Counted from the stretch's first letter, positions 16,401-26,844 are shown. The stretch: 40,799 bases of DNA from an uncultured Alphaproteobacteria bacterium (GCA_944390915.1 CALXRS010000015.1:1-40799), one strand, 5' to 3'. Made by a program: numbers and translations. Notes: a model not told the origin generated them from the letters alone.

Positions 16401-19400
16401 GGCGGTGAACGCCGATGCCACGCATCGCAATTTGTCGATAGCCGGCACGGCCGGATATAAAAAGACGGATACTTTCGGTTTTCAGGGATCGTTTGATTGG
16501 CTGAAGTCCGATTCCGACGTTTTGGCGCAAATCGGCAACCAAGCCGATATTGTGGTTAGAAAAGCAAATGATGACAGCGGTGTTTTGGTTAATGCCGACA
16601 GCACCAACGGTTTTATCAACATAGCCGGCGGCGTGGTTCGCGGCTCGATGGTTGGTATCGGGGCTTCAGGAGCCTTAAACGATATTACGCAAAATACGCG
16701 GGCGGTTATCGGCAGCCTCGATCAAAATGATACAACGGCGGTAACCGGCAGCATAAAAACCGACGGCAATGTGACGGTTTCTGCCGACAATTCTTCGCAT
16801 CTTTATGCCATTTCCGCTGCCGGTGCGGTAATTACTCAGGATAAAGGACAAGACAACGGCAAAAGCAATTTCGGTCTCGGACTTTCCGGCACGGCATCCT
16901 ACAACACACTGGCCGGCGTTGCCGAAGCTTATGTCAACAATGCCGTTATTGAAGGAACGGCAACGGATGACGCCAAAAAGCCGTCGCTTAATGTGACAGC
17001 CGCAAACGATAACGATATTTTAACTGTCGGCGGCGGAATTTCATTTGTTAAGCAGGGCGATACCAGTGTCGGTATGGCCGGTGCGGTCGGCATCAACGAT
17101 CTCGGCGGATCGCGTTCGGTTGCTTTTATCAATAATTCCAAGGTCGACAAGATCGGCAGTTTGACGGTCAATGCCGCTTCGACGGGCAACATTATTGCCG
17201 CGGCGGAAAGCGCGGCCGGCGCTTTCGGCAAGACGGGCATAGCCATTGCCGGATCAGTCTCGATTAATGAAATCGGCAATTTGGTTCAAGCTTATATCAG
17301 CAATGTCAATACGGTCGGGTCGAAATTTATTAACGCCGACGAGGTGACGATTACGGCCGACAACGGCGGCGATATCTTTTCGCTGGCGGGCAACATTTCC
17401 GCGGCCGGTACCGGCGGCGTGGGCACGGCGGTGGCGGTCAACAGCATTGATAACACGACGGAAGCCTATGCCGAGAAGGCGGATATAGACGCAACAACCG
17501 GCAACATTGTCATTACGGCGGACAACGATTCGTTTATCGAAACATCCTCGGCCGGCGTGGCTTACGGGCAGAAGGCAGGCGTTTCCGGTTCGGTTTCCGT
17601 CAACAACATCAACAACGTCACTCGGAGCTATGCCGATGCGGCCGATCTGACGGCATACGGCAGCGTTTTACTGAAAAGCCTTTCCGACAGCACGATTGAT
17701 TTTTACGGCGGGATGATTGCTCTGAGTACACAGGGTGTTGGCGGCGGCGGAACGGTCGGTGTGAGCTCGATAACCGAAGATACGCTTGCCGAAATCCGCA
17801 ATGGTTCCAATGTTAAGGCCTATGGCAACAAATCTGCTGCGGACGATATTATCGGTGTTGGCGTGTTGGCGGAAAACAATAACGAAATCAATATGTACGG
17901 TGTCAATGCAGGTCTGGGTAAGATGGCCGGTATCGGTGCCAATGTCGATGTCAGCAGCGTGAACAGCTCGGCCAATGCGCGGATTGACGGTTCCAAAATC
18001 AACGAAGACATGACCGGTGCGGATGATGACAAATATGCCGCCGGACAAAAAGTTAAGGTTGCTGCTGCCAATCTGTCACGGTTGGAGACGCACGCCGGTA
18101 CGCTTGGTGCCGGTACGGTCGGCGTCGGTCTGTCGTCGGTTACCACACTGATTAACAACACCGTGTTGGCGGAAATTGCCAACTCTTCGACGGTGAAATC
18201 AATGAGCGACATCGACATCAATGCGGACGGCAAAACCTACTTTAACTCGGTTGTTGTCGGCGGTGCCGGCGGCAAAGTGGGCGTGGCCGGCAACGTCAAT
18301 GTTGCGGAAATAGGCAATACCAGCAGCGCTTTTATCAGCGGGTCGACAGTTACCGGTTACGGCAATACCTCGGTTGCCGCAAAAGATGTTACCCGTCTGG
18401 GCAAACGTTTGAACGACGATGGCTCGGAAGAAGATTTTGCGGTGGCTTTGGGTGCCGGCGGTGTCGGTTTGTATAACGGTACCGGTGCTTCCGTTCTGGT
18501 TTCAAACATTGCCAACACGACACAGGCAAAAATCATCAACTCTACGGTTGATACAGCGGGCAAGCTGTTGCTTTCCGCCGATTCGGACAGCAGTATTCTG
18601 TCTTATGTCTTTGCCGCGGGGCTAGGTCTTTATTCCGGCGTGGCTGGTTCCATTGCCGTCAACAGTATTGATAATACGACCGAAGCTCTGATTGTTGAAG
18701 ACGAAGGCAAGTCTACCGCCGTTAATCTGGGTATGAGCAACGGTTCGCAAGATGTGCAGATTCAGGCAACCGCTGCGGCGGAAATTGAAAACCTGCTCGG
18801 TTCGGCATCCGCCGGTCTCGGTACGGGCGGTGCCAGCGTGGATGTTTCCACCATTGACGGCCGCACCACGGCCGGCACGATGGGCGGGGTGGCTCTTTTA
18901 GCCGGTCGTGATATTGATATTTCGGCCGATTCCGAGCGCAACATCAGTGTTGAAGGTATTGCCGGTTCCGGCGGCGGCGGGGCTCTTTCGGGCGCCATTT
19001 CCGTTGTTCGCGTTGGCAGCAACTATACCGATGACATGCAGGAACAGACGGCCGGTGTTTTGGAAACGGTCAATCAGGAAATTTCCCGCAACGGCGAATA
19101 TCAGGAAAGCTTGAATATCGAAGGTCTGCCGGACGATGTTGATTTGACGGACTACGACCGTGACGTTAATAAAGAATTTTCCACTGCCGCTAAAAATGAC
19201 GTCGGTACCTCGGCCTATATCGGTTCGGGAGCGACAATAACTGCCGGCGGCAACGTGAATGTCAGTGCTGCCGACAAGGTTAATACCCACAACCTGACCG
19301 GTGAAATTGCGGCTGCCGGCATGAGTGTTGGCGCCTCGGTCGGCGTCACGGATATCCGCACCGCCGCGAAGGCTTATATTGCTGGCAACACGATTTTGAT

Positions 19401-22400
19401 AACCTCGGGCAACCTGGCGCTGAATTCGTTGACGGATACCGTGGTTGACAGTAAGAGCATGGGCGGTGTTGTTGCGGCGTCGGCTTCGATCGGCGGTTCG
19501 GTAGTGCATGTTGATGTTGACAATGCTTCGCAGGCATATATAGGCAACGGCGCTCGGGTGACGGCCGGAAATCTGACGGTTAAGGCCAAAGATAAGGCGG
19601 ATATCGATGCTCTGGCGGCCGGTGTGGCTGCCGGCGCCATTGGCGCGGCCGGTGCTTCGGTGGCCATTGTCAACAAAGCCAACAATGTGCAGGCCTTTGC
19701 CGAAGACGGTGCGACGATAAGAGGCGACAATTTTGAAAGCAGTGCCGAAGATGAGGTTGATGTCAACGCGGAAGCCATTGCCGGCGCGGCCGGTGCCATA
19801 GGTGCCGAAGGTACTTATGCGGGGAGTTCAATCATCAGCAAGCTGAAGTCTTATGTCGGCGATGCCGTCTTTAATCTGGCGGAAAATTTCAGAATGTTTA
19901 CTTCCGGTATTTCTCACGGCAATGCGGAAGCTTTAGGGGTAAATGCAGGCATTGCCAGTGTCGGTGCTTCGATTGCCCAATCCGATATTGACATTGACAA
20001 TCAGGCGGTTGTTGAAAGCGGTGCGGAAATTGCCGCCAAAGACGTGTATATTGCCGCCGGCCAGCAGAAAGCCGATGCCACGGCCGATTCGCTTGCAGCC
20101 ATGGGTGCTTTAATCGGCGGCAACGGGGCGGATACCGATACCGAAGTCGGCGGTCGTGTGCTGGCCAAAGTTGAAGACGGCGTTAAGCTGACCAAAGCCC
20201 GCAATGTGGAAGTTCTGAGCATGAGCAATTCCGGCCAGTCGGCCACATCTTCCGCCTATCGCGGGGGACTGTTAGCGGTCGGTGCCACGCTGGCAGACGC
20301 CAAGGGACATCTTGATACGCAGACGGTTGTCGGTGCGCTCAATCTGACGGCGGATAAACTGACGGCTAAGGCCGAAGCAACGGATATTCTCTATGCGGAA
20401 GCCGTTTCCGGCAGCGGCGGCGTTATTTCCGGCGCAGCCGCGGTTGCCAACACCGAAAACGAGGCTGAAACCAGAGTTGTTATCGGAGCGGACGGCAAAG
20501 AAGCAAATTTTGACTTGAAGTCGATGGAAGTTCTCGCCAAACGGACGGTTAAACAGAATGCTGCAGCCGATTCGGTAAATGCCTCGGTTGTCGGCGCAAG
20601 CGGCGCGCGAGCGGATAACGTTTCGACGGTTGTTACCACTGCGGATATCGCCGGCAAAACCGACATTGCCGTTAACGAAGTGGATATTAAGGCTTTGAAC
20701 GTCTATGATAAAAACAAGAAATTTGCCTACAACGACGGCAGCTGGACAGAAAGCGACGTAGACTACAACATTCAGTCCGGTTCCGGTGGCGTGATTGATG
20801 CGCCAGCGGTTATCAGCAAAACGGAAATCAACAACGAAGCAGTCGTCAACTTCGGCAAAGACACGGTTTTTGCCCGTAATCAGCTTCGTCTGGACGATGA
20901 CGGTGTCGGTCGCTTTGTCGTTTCCGCCTTGAACGATGTGAAAGCCGTGGATAAAGCCAAACTGGTCAGCGGCGGTGTGCTGGCGATTGCCGACACCATA
21001 TCTTCGATAGATAACAAGAAGAACAAAGCCGCCGTCAATCTGAACGGCAGCATTACTTCGGTTGAAGATATAATGCTGACGGCAAACTCTAACGCCGATC
21101 TCAGTTCGGAGGTGTATGTCAACACCTACGGCGCCTCGGGTGTGGCCATGGGCAGCTCGACGGTGAAAACTGCCGCCGACAATTCGGTGAACTTTGCTGC
21201 CGGATCGCAAACCATGTCTTATGGTGATTTGTATGTTTATGCCGGTCAGGCATACGAGGACTACAGCGGCAACAACACGTTGCATTCCCGCGTTTATCTG
21301 TGGAACAATACTGCCTTGCCGTTCTCCGATCCGGAAGTGGTGGCATCAATCAACATGAACAACCTGATAAACATCGATTCCGGTGCAATGGTGAAAAGCG
21401 GTCGCGACATTAATCTGACGGCCAATATGGGGATAGCCGTGGCAGATGGTTTCTCTTCGGCCAAAAACCCGTATAATCAGCTGTTGTCGCTGGAAGACAA
21501 ATCGTTTAACGGTACTGTCGGCAACAATTCGCAAATTGTTGTCAACGGTACGGTGAAAGCCGGTGTCAACAACATCCAGTCATTTATCGTGGAAGAAGAC
21601 GGTCGGGTGAAGGTTACCATCGGTGAAGATACTTTTTATGATGATGACGAGCTTTATCATAAGAAAACCAACGAAAAACTCTACAGCAATCTGGTTGACG
21701 AAATCAACCGGATGAGGTCACTGCGGGCGGAATATATCGAAGATGCGGAGGCTGTGGCTTACTACGATGCGGAAATTGTCGCTCTTGAGGCCAAACTGGC
21801 GCTGATGGGGTTGTATGGTGACAGCGGACTCATCAATACTACCGTTGACTACATTACCTTAAACGATATATATGCTCAGCCTGGCGCCATTAATCTGGAT
21901 ACGGCATCTACAAGCGGCAGCGGGCAGTTGTCGGTAACAAGCGATGCGGCGGTTACTGTTGAAAATAAGAGTTCCGCTTTCCTCAGGGTAGGAGATGTTA
22001 CTATCCCCGAAACCGACGGCGGTACGGTCACATTGAATGGCGCGTCGGTTACCAGTGATCTTGGTTCGCTACAGGTGGAAATTGCCGAAAAACAGATGGA
22101 AAGTCCCGTCATCAACATTGTTTCCACCATTCCTGCCAGTGACGATGGGCGCGCGCCGAATATCGATATCGACGGCGTTATCACCAACTACGGCGGCGAA
22201 GTCAGTGTTAACAATGCTTCAGGCAGCATTTACATAGACGGCAACATCCGCGCCGGAGATTTGAGCATATCCGCGGGGCGCGATGTTTACCAAGGCTACA
22301 CCAACGGGTTCCGCCATATCGGCGGCAGTCCGGAAACAGCTTGGGATGCTATTTCTTCCGCAAACGAAAGCAACCACCTGACAGATACTTCGGCAGAGGC

Positions 22401-25400
22401 TTCTTCCAATGCCGATATTGATGACAGCCGTTCGTCATTGGTTGCCGATAACAATATCTTTATCAGCGGCCGCTATATTAACCTCAACGGTTTAGTACAA
22501 AGCGGCACCGCCGATTATTCGCTTAATATTCCGAATGAAGATTTTGAACTTGCCGGCGGACTGAAGGCCTCGGAAGCTCTGGCGGATTATAACCGTAACA
22601 AGACATATAATTACAATGCTTCGCCTTTGTACAAGCTGGCGGACAAATATGGCAACATCAACGCTTATTACAATGTTGAAACCGACCAGATAGAATTGTC
22701 CGACGTGCGGGTAGAAGGCGGCTATGTCGAAATTTACGGGCATATTCTGAATACATCGAAAAATTCCGGAGAAATCATGGTTACCGACGGCTACGGACGG
22801 ATTAACGTTAATAATCAGTCCGGCAAAGCAATCGTGGTTAACAATATGAGTCTGTCCAACCGCATTTCCGGCGTCATCAAGATAACCGACATGGCCAAGA
22901 CCACTGCCGGCGGTGAGTATTTACAGACGACCTATACTCGCAACGGCAACACGATTACGGTTGCCGACAACGCCGGCGGTAACCGGACGGTTAATGCCGT
23001 GCAGGATGCTAACGGCAAATCGAGCACGACTTATTCGCCGCTGGCCAATCAGCGTTATGTGTGGCAAACCGGCCAGAAAACAGTGAGTGAAACGACCAAA
23101 ACCTATGAAGGAGATTCTTTCTGGGGGTTGGACTGGCTTGTTCCCGATACCGGCGAAAATGTAACGATTGAAGGCCCGACGCCGGTGGGCGATCCGGTAA
23201 AGCTGGAAGACGGCGAACGGATAGAAATAGCCGCTTCCGATAATCTGTATGAATATGAAAAAGATTCGTACATATCTAGCGAAAATAAATTGATATACCA
23301 TAATGTCGAACAGTGGAGCGAGGGCTGGTGGATTTTCTCGGTCGACAAATATAAGACGACGGATATTTATCAGCAGGGCGAAACTCATATCAATACGCAC
23401 AGCGTGAAAGCCGACTATGATATCAATATTTCGTTCAAAGGGTATGATTCTGCTTTGACGGATATCTTTTCCAGGTCCGATATTACCTTAAACGGTGTTA
23501 TCAACAATCGGAGCGGCACCACCGACATTACCACCGACGGCGCCATCAAAGTCGGTTCCGACTATGCGCGGATTTTCAGCGGCGGGCTTAACCTGACAGC
23601 CAACAACGGTATCGGTTCCGGCGGCACGGCCTTGGCGGTTGATATCAAGGACGGTAACCTGAACGTGGTCAACAATCTTTCTGGAGATATCAATCTGAAA
23701 GCAGCCGGCAGCGACTTTGTTTTCAACAGCATCAACAACAAAGCCGGCAACACGTCCGTTTTTGCCAATGGCAGCATTCTCGGTGCGACGGCGGATTCTC
23801 TCATCAGCGGTCGGGAAATTGATCTGACGGCGCAAACCGGATCTGTCGGCACGGCGGACACGGCTCTGAAAATACAGACCTCGGGTGACGATGACAGCGT
23901 TTTGACGGCACTTGCTGACCAGGGCATATATCTGCAACAGGAAAGCGGCGATCTGGGACTTGAAAGCGTTGTATCGCTAAGCGGCGATGTCAATATCAAG
24001 GTGGACAACGGCAACGTATTTGATGCCAATTCCAACGAGGTCTACGATAACAAAACTGTCGAACAGCTGACCAAAATATGGGATGACATGGGGCTTGATG
24101 TCGGCAACGAACAGATGAAGCAGGCTTTCTTAAACGGTAAAAAAGCGGAATATAATGCCTACTGGCAATATAAGTCGCGTCAGCCGGAAGGCGAGGAGCC
24201 GAAATTTGAGTTTACGGCCGCCGAACGGGAAGCTCTGCTGAATAAGGAACTGACCGAAAGCGAAAAACAGGCTCTGGGCACGGATAAAATAACCGATGAC
24301 TATATTGACCGACTGGAAGCCGAAAAAACGGCAGAATATAAAGAACTTGCGGCCGTTTACGGTGATGAGGCAAAATACGGTTCGAGTTATGACGCTGACT
24401 GGAGCTACCAGTTGAGCGCGGCCGAAGAAGCCGAATTGGCCGAAGGCGCCGGTTGGAACGAAAGCCAGTTGACGTACAGTATTTTCAAGGCTCGCGAAGG
24501 AGAAGTGGTTGATACGCAGTATATGATTGAAGATCCGAATATTTCCGGCAAAAACGTTACGGTTGAAGCCGGCGGATCCATCGGTCTGGATGCGGGCAGC
24601 GAAACCTTCCGTATGTCTGAGCTTTCGTCGGAAACGGATACCGACAAGATATTGCTGATTGCTTCTGCGGAAAGGGACAATCTGGAAATTGCCGAAGACG
24701 GTGATACGGTAACCGTGCACAAGCGCGAAGACGTTGACATTCATGCCGACGGCATTACGCTGAAGGCCAAAGATTATATCTACCTCGGCGGTGAAGAAGA
24801 CATCAACGTCAATACCGTGGAAGCGGGCAGCGGTAAAAATATTACCATTGCCGGTGCCAAAGGTATTTATAACGTGGCAACCGATGCCGGACAGGACAAT
24901 ATCATCGGCGGCGACCTGATTTTGGAAGCGGCCGACGGCAGCATCGGCAGCGCGGATAAAAAGCTGAACATCCGTCTTGATGATGGAGCCAAGCTTGTTG
25001 CCCGCAGCCAAAACGATATCTATCTGAACTCGACCGGCGGTGATCTGTTGGTAGACAGCATGTTGGCTCTAAAAGGAACGCTTGATTTGTCGGCAACCGG
25101 CAGCCTGCTTGCGGGCACCATGGCCGAAGGAGAAATTGTCAATATGCAGGGACAAAGCATTGTCCTTGCTGCCGAAAATATCGGTGATGAGCAAAATTAT
25201 CTGACCATTGCATTGGCGGATGACGAAGATAAAGAGCATAGCCTGACGGTTAAAACCACGGGCGATGCCAATATTGATAATCTCGGAGCTCAGGAATTGG
25301 CTGTTCGTTCGGCCGATGTCGGCGGTACTCTGCGTCTGAAATCTGCGTCCACGGTTATCGGTGCGACGGCGGATAGTCTGTTGACGGCTTCGGCAATTGA

Positions 25401-26790
25401 GTTGAACGAGATTGCCGGCAATATTGGTGCGGCCGATCGTTATCTGAATGTGGCGGTGGACAACCTGACCGCTTCGGCCGACGGCAGCATCTATATCAAC
25501 AACAACAGTTCGGCGGTGTTTAACGGTGTTGCGGCCGGTCAAGATGTGCAGATAACCTCTGTCGCCGATTTGACCGTAACGGATGTTGTTTCCGGCGGCA
25601 ACACAAGTATTGACGCAGATGCGGCTCTGACGGTCGAAAGAGCAAATGTCGGCGGGAATTTGCAGTTGGCGGCAACAAACGATCTTACCGTAAACCAAGC
25701 CGAGGCCGAAGGAGAGGTAAGCCTGTTGTCCCGTTTGGGCAATATCTTGTCTTCTCTGATAACTTCCGGCGGCAAGGCCGAGTTGACGGCGGAAGGATTA
25801 GCCAAAGTAGATAATCTTCAGGCCGGAAAGACAATAGAAATTGCTGCCGGCTCCGCGGATTTGAACAATATTGCGGCAACAGGCAATATTCTGGCAACCG
25901 TTGTCGGTGACAACATTTTCGGCAGCTTTGATTCTGCTGACGGTAACATCTCCCTCTTTGTTAAAGAAGATGATGCCAACCTGCGCGGATCGGTCAAAGC
26001 GGCAAACGGACAGGTAACCGTTGCTGCCAGAGATTCGATTGTCAATGCCGGTGCTCCGGCGGAAGGAGCGATTATCGCCAACACTGTCGATCTGACGGCA
26101 ACCACCGGCAGCATCGGTGCGGCCGACAATTATCTGACGGTCGATTCTTCCTATAACCGTCCGGGCTGGATTAATGCCGCGGCAAATGACGGCATTTATA
26201 TCAGCGAGGTCAACGGGGATATGAATATCCGACAGTTTGTTTCCAACGGCGATATTGACATGAGGGTAGAAAGCTCGATTAAGGCGCTGGCGGGCATGCC
26301 GGCCGATGTGCCGAACTTCAAAGCCGACAACATCACGCTGCACACCAACGGCAGCATCGGCGAACCCGACAACCGCCTCACCCTTGCCCTCAACGACAAC
26401 GGTACGGGCAAAATCAACCTCAAAGCCGAGGACGGCATTGCCGTCGACAAGCTGGGTGCGGGGCTTACGTCCGACTATGTTTACAACTTCCGTTCGGGCA
26501 AGGTGTTGATAGACCTTCCGTCGGGTCATGCCCACATCGACCGGATAACGGCTGTCGGCGGTTTGGAACTGCTGGTGCGCGCGGATACGGAATATTACAA
26601 CATCTGGCTTAGCCGCAACGATCTGGAAAACCGGATGATAAATCCGCCTTACGGCGAATATCCGTCGGAAAATCCGATTGATATTATGCATGCGCCGCTG
26701 ATTGAGCGTTATCTCCTGCCGACGGACGGGCTGTTTATGAACATCGGCAGCCTGGATGTTGACGGAGAAAAGCTCTCGGCCGATTTTTAG
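13447..26790 (+). CDS. Giant two-partner secretion exoprotein (TpsA), LktA/FHA-type filamentous adhesin
   Basis: A 4447-residue secreted beta-helix protein. TAGGAGGA precedes the ATG. After a signal peptide (about 1-24, ending CFA) the TPS domain shows the FhaB-like run NAFNSFSNFDV, VNLHLP, IDGIL and GNVFILNPHGVAIG, which TpsB recognises. Residues about 1210-1755 hold ten related rungs (VxVNxIxNxTxAxI). The C-terminal quarter repeats GSIGxADxxLxI. Two helical, charged segments interrupt the beta-helix: about 2730-2795 and about 3520-3695. The second has W- and Y-rich sequence seen in leukotoxin LktA-family adhesins of gut anaerobes. No anchoring or toxin domain is visible at the C-terminus, which ends in plain sequence (VDGEKLSADF). 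The likely role is adhesion or aggregation. No frameshift breaks this 13.3-kb gene, which argues for selection. Confidence 0.92.
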   Translation: MFRKIVTYLTVYSFLYSNVCFAAMITPDGRTATSVNVSGNTYDVTTSTVSGKNAFNSFSNFDVYKGTTVNLHLPTATLNLINLVRDKKTNIDGILNSIKNGKIGGNVFILNPHGVAIGKSGVVNVGSLMLSTPNWEFMEQVIAEDGSISELATKSVLAGDLPINPAGVISVKGKINALDAVAVKAGKVTNTGEILANLKPTVASDIVNTGGIDVDSPLVFKDGKISIFAENDVTNSGTIRADANAAAAAGDVVVKAKGDINLRQGSLISSSGSAENKAGGKVIVFADNRANLEQGAKITADAHDDDAEGGFVELSALKEVNLNGGTMSAGGAGGMIFIDPETLNITSDSAYAGKDDIYAIANVINVKEGVSLIKEKGDITLIARDTDAGWVKKSSAFLNIEDNAVLDANNIYLYALAGDAEVLEGIVTGETTVDNGSSALTAIEETLKAKGLEFFETLTNVGLFVGYSKSEAEAGINIGKNVTINAAEDVLINSKVVSNSTVDTLGTGIDVTVAENSASSNIFIDRGTKISSAGDVTVSSDLVSNTSAVAETAAYGSGRGVPVDIAVAVGLADTENTVDIKNGTSITAGGDVKIAANTDKTHEVSASGLAYQDGWAAAGVAYSESASNNNVVVGGTIEGQNVDIVSDINVSKNSSSAKTVVGNGIFDRLKVWAGNKMLDGLSHWITAIPAQTHSQSNVKLALSGAVSYSSHDNTSTVKVMNNYADGQNASNTAVTSVKGDNVTISSHVMDIISNGASASVSPKTNKGDHSGDQNKENSFAGAVGYGVYDNSSRAEIGSGVVVNAAESLNLTSETEEPVVWPDASILDIFDGLTGNVLEKGEALLTNIDEYLTANPLNLYTSLVKSSANTSSGDAQPGEDKNGIVGIAGSVNLMKFNNKSDAVIADGAQINQLYNTTADQADGNDSSDKKPTVNVSATSFIETLNLSGEYGGAAQYGLGGSYLQTWFDSDVNALIGDNVKLYAGNLAVNADATHRNLSIAGTAGYKKTDTFGFQGSFDWLKSDSDVLAQIGNQADIVVRKANDDSGVLVNADSTNGFINIAGGVVRGSMVGIGASGALNDITQNTRAVIGSLDQNDTTAVTGSIKTDGNVTVSADNSSHLYAISAAGAVITQDKGQDNGKSNFGLGLSGTASYNTLAGVAEAYVNNAVIEGTATDDAKKPSLNVTAANDNDILTVGGGISFVKQGDTSVGMAGAVGINDLGGSRSVAFINNSKVDKIGSLTVNAASTGNIIAAAESAAGAFGKTGIAIAGSVSINEIGNLVQAYISNVNTVGSKFINADEVTITADNGGDIFSLAGNISAAGTGGVGTAVAVNSIDNTTEAYAEKADIDATTGNIVITADNDSFIETSSAGVAYGQKAGVSGSVSVNNINNVTRSYADAADLTAYGSVLLKSLSDSTIDFYGGMIALSTQGVGGGGTVGVSSITEDTLAEIRNGSNVKAYGNKSAADDIIGVGVLAENNNEINMYGVNAGLGKMAGIGANVDVSSVNSSANARIDGSKINEDMTGADDDKYAAGQKVKVAAANLSRLETHAGTLGAGTVGVGLSSVTTLINNTVLAEIANSSTVKSMSDIDINADGKTYFNSVVVGGAGGKVGVAGNVNVAEIGNTSSAFISGSTVTGYGNTSVAAKDVTRLGKRLNDDGSEEDFAVALGAGGVGLYNGTGASVLVSNIANTTQAKIINSTVDTAGKLLLSADSDSSILSYVFAAGLGLYSGVAGSIAVNSIDNTTEALIVEDEGKSTAVNLGMSNGSQDVQIQATAAAEIENLLGSASAGLGTGGASVDVSTIDGRTTAGTMGGVALLAGRDIDISADSERNISVEGIAGSGGGGALSGAISVVRVGSNYTDDMQEQTAGVLETVNQEISRNGEYQESLNIEGLPDDVDLTDYDRDVNKEFSTAAKNDVGTSAYIGSGATITAGGNVNVSAADKVNTHNLTGEIAAAGMSVGASVGVTDIRTAAKAYIAGNTILITSGNLALNSLTDTVVDSKSMGGVVAASASIGGSVVHVDVDNASQAYIGNGARVTAGNLTVKAKDKADIDALAAGVAAGAIGAAGASVAIVNKANNVQAFAEDGATIRGDNFESSAEDEVDVNAEAIAGAAGAIGAEGTYAGSSIISKLKSYVGDAVFNLAENFRMFTSGISHGNAEALGVNAGIASVGASIAQSDIDIDNQAVVESGAEIAAKDVYIAAGQQKADATADSLAAMGALIGGNGADTDTEVGGRVLAKVEDGVKLTKARNVEVLSMSNSGQSATSSAYRGGLLAVGATLADAKGHLDTQTVVGALNLTADKLTAKAEATDILYAEAVSGSGGVISGAAAVANTENEAETRVVIGADGKEANFDLKSMEVLAKRTVKQNAAADSVNASVVGASGARADNVSTVVTTADIAGKTDIAVNEVDIKALNVYDKNKKFAYNDGSWTESDVDYNIQSGSGGVIDAPAVISKTEINNEAVVNFGKDTVFARNQLRLDDDGVGRFVVSALNDVKAVDKAKLVSGGVLAIADTISSIDNKKNKAAVNLNGSITSVEDIMLTANSNADLSSEVYVNTYGASGVAMGSSTVKTAADNSVNFAAGSQTMSYGDLYVYAGQAYEDYSGNNTLHSRVYLWNNTALPFSDPEVVASINMNNLINIDSGAMVKSGRDINLTANMGIAVADGFSSAKNPYNQLLSLEDKSFNGTVGNNSQIVVNGTVKAGVNNIQSFIVEEDGRVKVTIGEDTFYDDDELYHKKTNEKLYSNLVDEINRMRSLRAEYIEDAEAVAYYDAEIVALEAKLALMGLYGDSGLINTTVDYITLNDIYAQPGAINLDTASTSGSGQLSVTSDAAVTVENKSSAFLRVGDVTIPETDGGTVTLNGASVTSDLGSLQVEIAEKQMESPVINIVSTIPASDDGRAPNIDIDGVITNYGGEVSVNNASGSIYIDGNIRAGDLSISAGRDVYQGYTNGFRHIGGSPETAWDAISSANESNHLTDTSAEASSNADIDDSRSSLVADNNIFISGRYINLNGLVQSGTADYSLNIPNEDFELAGGLKASEALADYNRNKTYNYNASPLYKLADKYGNINAYYNVETDQIELSDVRVEGGYVEIYGHILNTSKNSGEIMVTDGYGRINVNNQSGKAIVVNNMSLSNRISGVIKITDMAKTTAGGEYLQTTYTRNGNTITVADNAGGNRTVNAVQDANGKSSTTYSPLANQRYVWQTGQKTVSETTKTYEGDSFWGLDWLVPDTGENVTIEGPTPVGDPVKLEDGERIEIAASDNLYEYEKDSYISSENKLIYHNVEQWSEGWWIFSVDKYKTTDIYQQGETHINTHSVKADYDINISFKGYDSALTDIFSRSDITLNGVINNRSGTTDITTDGAIKVGSDYARIFSGGLNLTANNGIGSGGTALAVDIKDGNLNVVNNLSGDINLKAAGSDFVFNSINNKAGNTSVFANGSILGATADSLISGREIDLTAQTGSVGTADTALKIQTSGDDDSVLTALADQGIYLQQESGDLGLESVVSLSGDVNIKVDNGNVFDANSNEVYDNKTVEQLTKIWDDMGLDVGNEQMKQAFLNGKKAEYNAYWQYKSRQPEGEEPKFEFTAAEREALLNKELTESEKQALGTDKITDDYIDRLEAEKTAEYKELAAVYGDEAKYGSSYDADWSYQLSAAEEAELAEGAGWNESQLTYSIFKAREGEVVDTQYMIEDPNISGKNVTVEAGGSIGLDAGSETFRMSELSSETDTDKILLIASAERDNLEIAEDGDTVTVHKREDVDIHADGITLKAKDYIYLGGEEDINVNTVEAGSGKNITIAGAKGIYNVATDAGQDNIIGGDLILEAADGSIGSADKKLNIRLDDGAKLVARSQNDIYLNSTGGDLLVDSMLALKGTLDLSATGSLLAGTMAEGEIVNMQGQSIVLAAENIGDEQNYLTIALADDEDKEHSLTVKTTGDANIDNLGAQELAVRSADVGGTLRLKSASTVIGATADSLLTASAIELNEIAGNIGAADRYLNVAVDNLTASADGSIYINNNSSAVFNGVAAGQDVQITSVADLTVTDVVSGGNTSIDADAALTVERANVGGNLQLAATNDLTVNQAEAEGEVSLLSRLGNILSSLITSGGKAELTAEGLAKVDNLQAGKTIEIAAGSADLNNIAATGNILATVVGDNIFGSFDSADGNISLFVKEDDANLRGSVKAANGQVTVAARDSIVNAGAPAEGAIIANTVDLTATTGSIGAADNYLTVDSSYNRPGWINAAANDGIYISEVNGDMNIRQFVSNGDIDMRVESSIKALAGMPADVPNFKADNITLHTNGSIGEPDNRLTLALNDNGTGKINLKAEDGIAVDKLGAGLTSDYVYNFRSGKVLIDLPSGHAHIDRITAVGGLELLVRADTEYYNIWLSRNDLENRMINPPYGEYPSENPIDIMHAPLIERYLLPTDGLFMNIGSLDVDGEKLSADF
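17080..18700 (+). repeat. Ten beta-helix repeats inside tpsA (VxVNxIxNxTxA type)
   Basis: Related segments recur about every 55-65 codons: VGINDLGGSRSVAF, VSINEIGNLVQAYI, VAVNSIDNTTEAYA, VSVNNINNVTRSYA, VGVSSITEDTLAEI, VDVSSVNSSANARI, a TLINNTVLAEI form, VNVAEIGNTSSAFI, VLVSNIANTTQAKI and IAVNSIDNTTEALI. Each is preceded by a glycine/alanine-rich strand. The DNA is diverged, so recent slippage is unlikely. Confidence 0.75.
23600..26410 (+). repeat. C-terminal GSIGxADxxL repeats inside tpsA
   Basis: At least five clear copies of a short motif occur: GSVGTADTALKI, GSIGSADKKLNI, GNIGAADRYLNV, GSIGAADNYLTV and GSIGEPDNRLTL. ENIGDEQNYLTI is a weaker sixth. Most are followed by an acidic turn and a block such as ASADGSIYI or AEDGIAV. 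They probably mark equivalent corners of the beta-helix. Confidence 0.7.
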
Positions 26791-26803
26791 CGCTTTTTGC
26801 AAA

Positions 26804-26844
26804 AAAGGCAGACAGCTCCGTTTGGGACGGGGCTGTTTGCCTTT
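26804..26844 (+). terminator. Terminator-like hairpin after tpsA
   Basis: Positions 26804-26821 can pair with 26827-26844 over 18 bp with two G-U wobbles, starting 14 nt after the tpsA stop codon. There are only three T at the 3' end, so termination may be partial and could let transcription reach the next gene. Confidence 0.7.

Noticed and set aside
13447..26790. Many long minus-strand open frames inside tpsA
   Set aside because: They follow from the low stop-codon frequency opposite repetitive GGC/GCC-rich coding sequence; the plus frame is continuous with clear TPS motifs.
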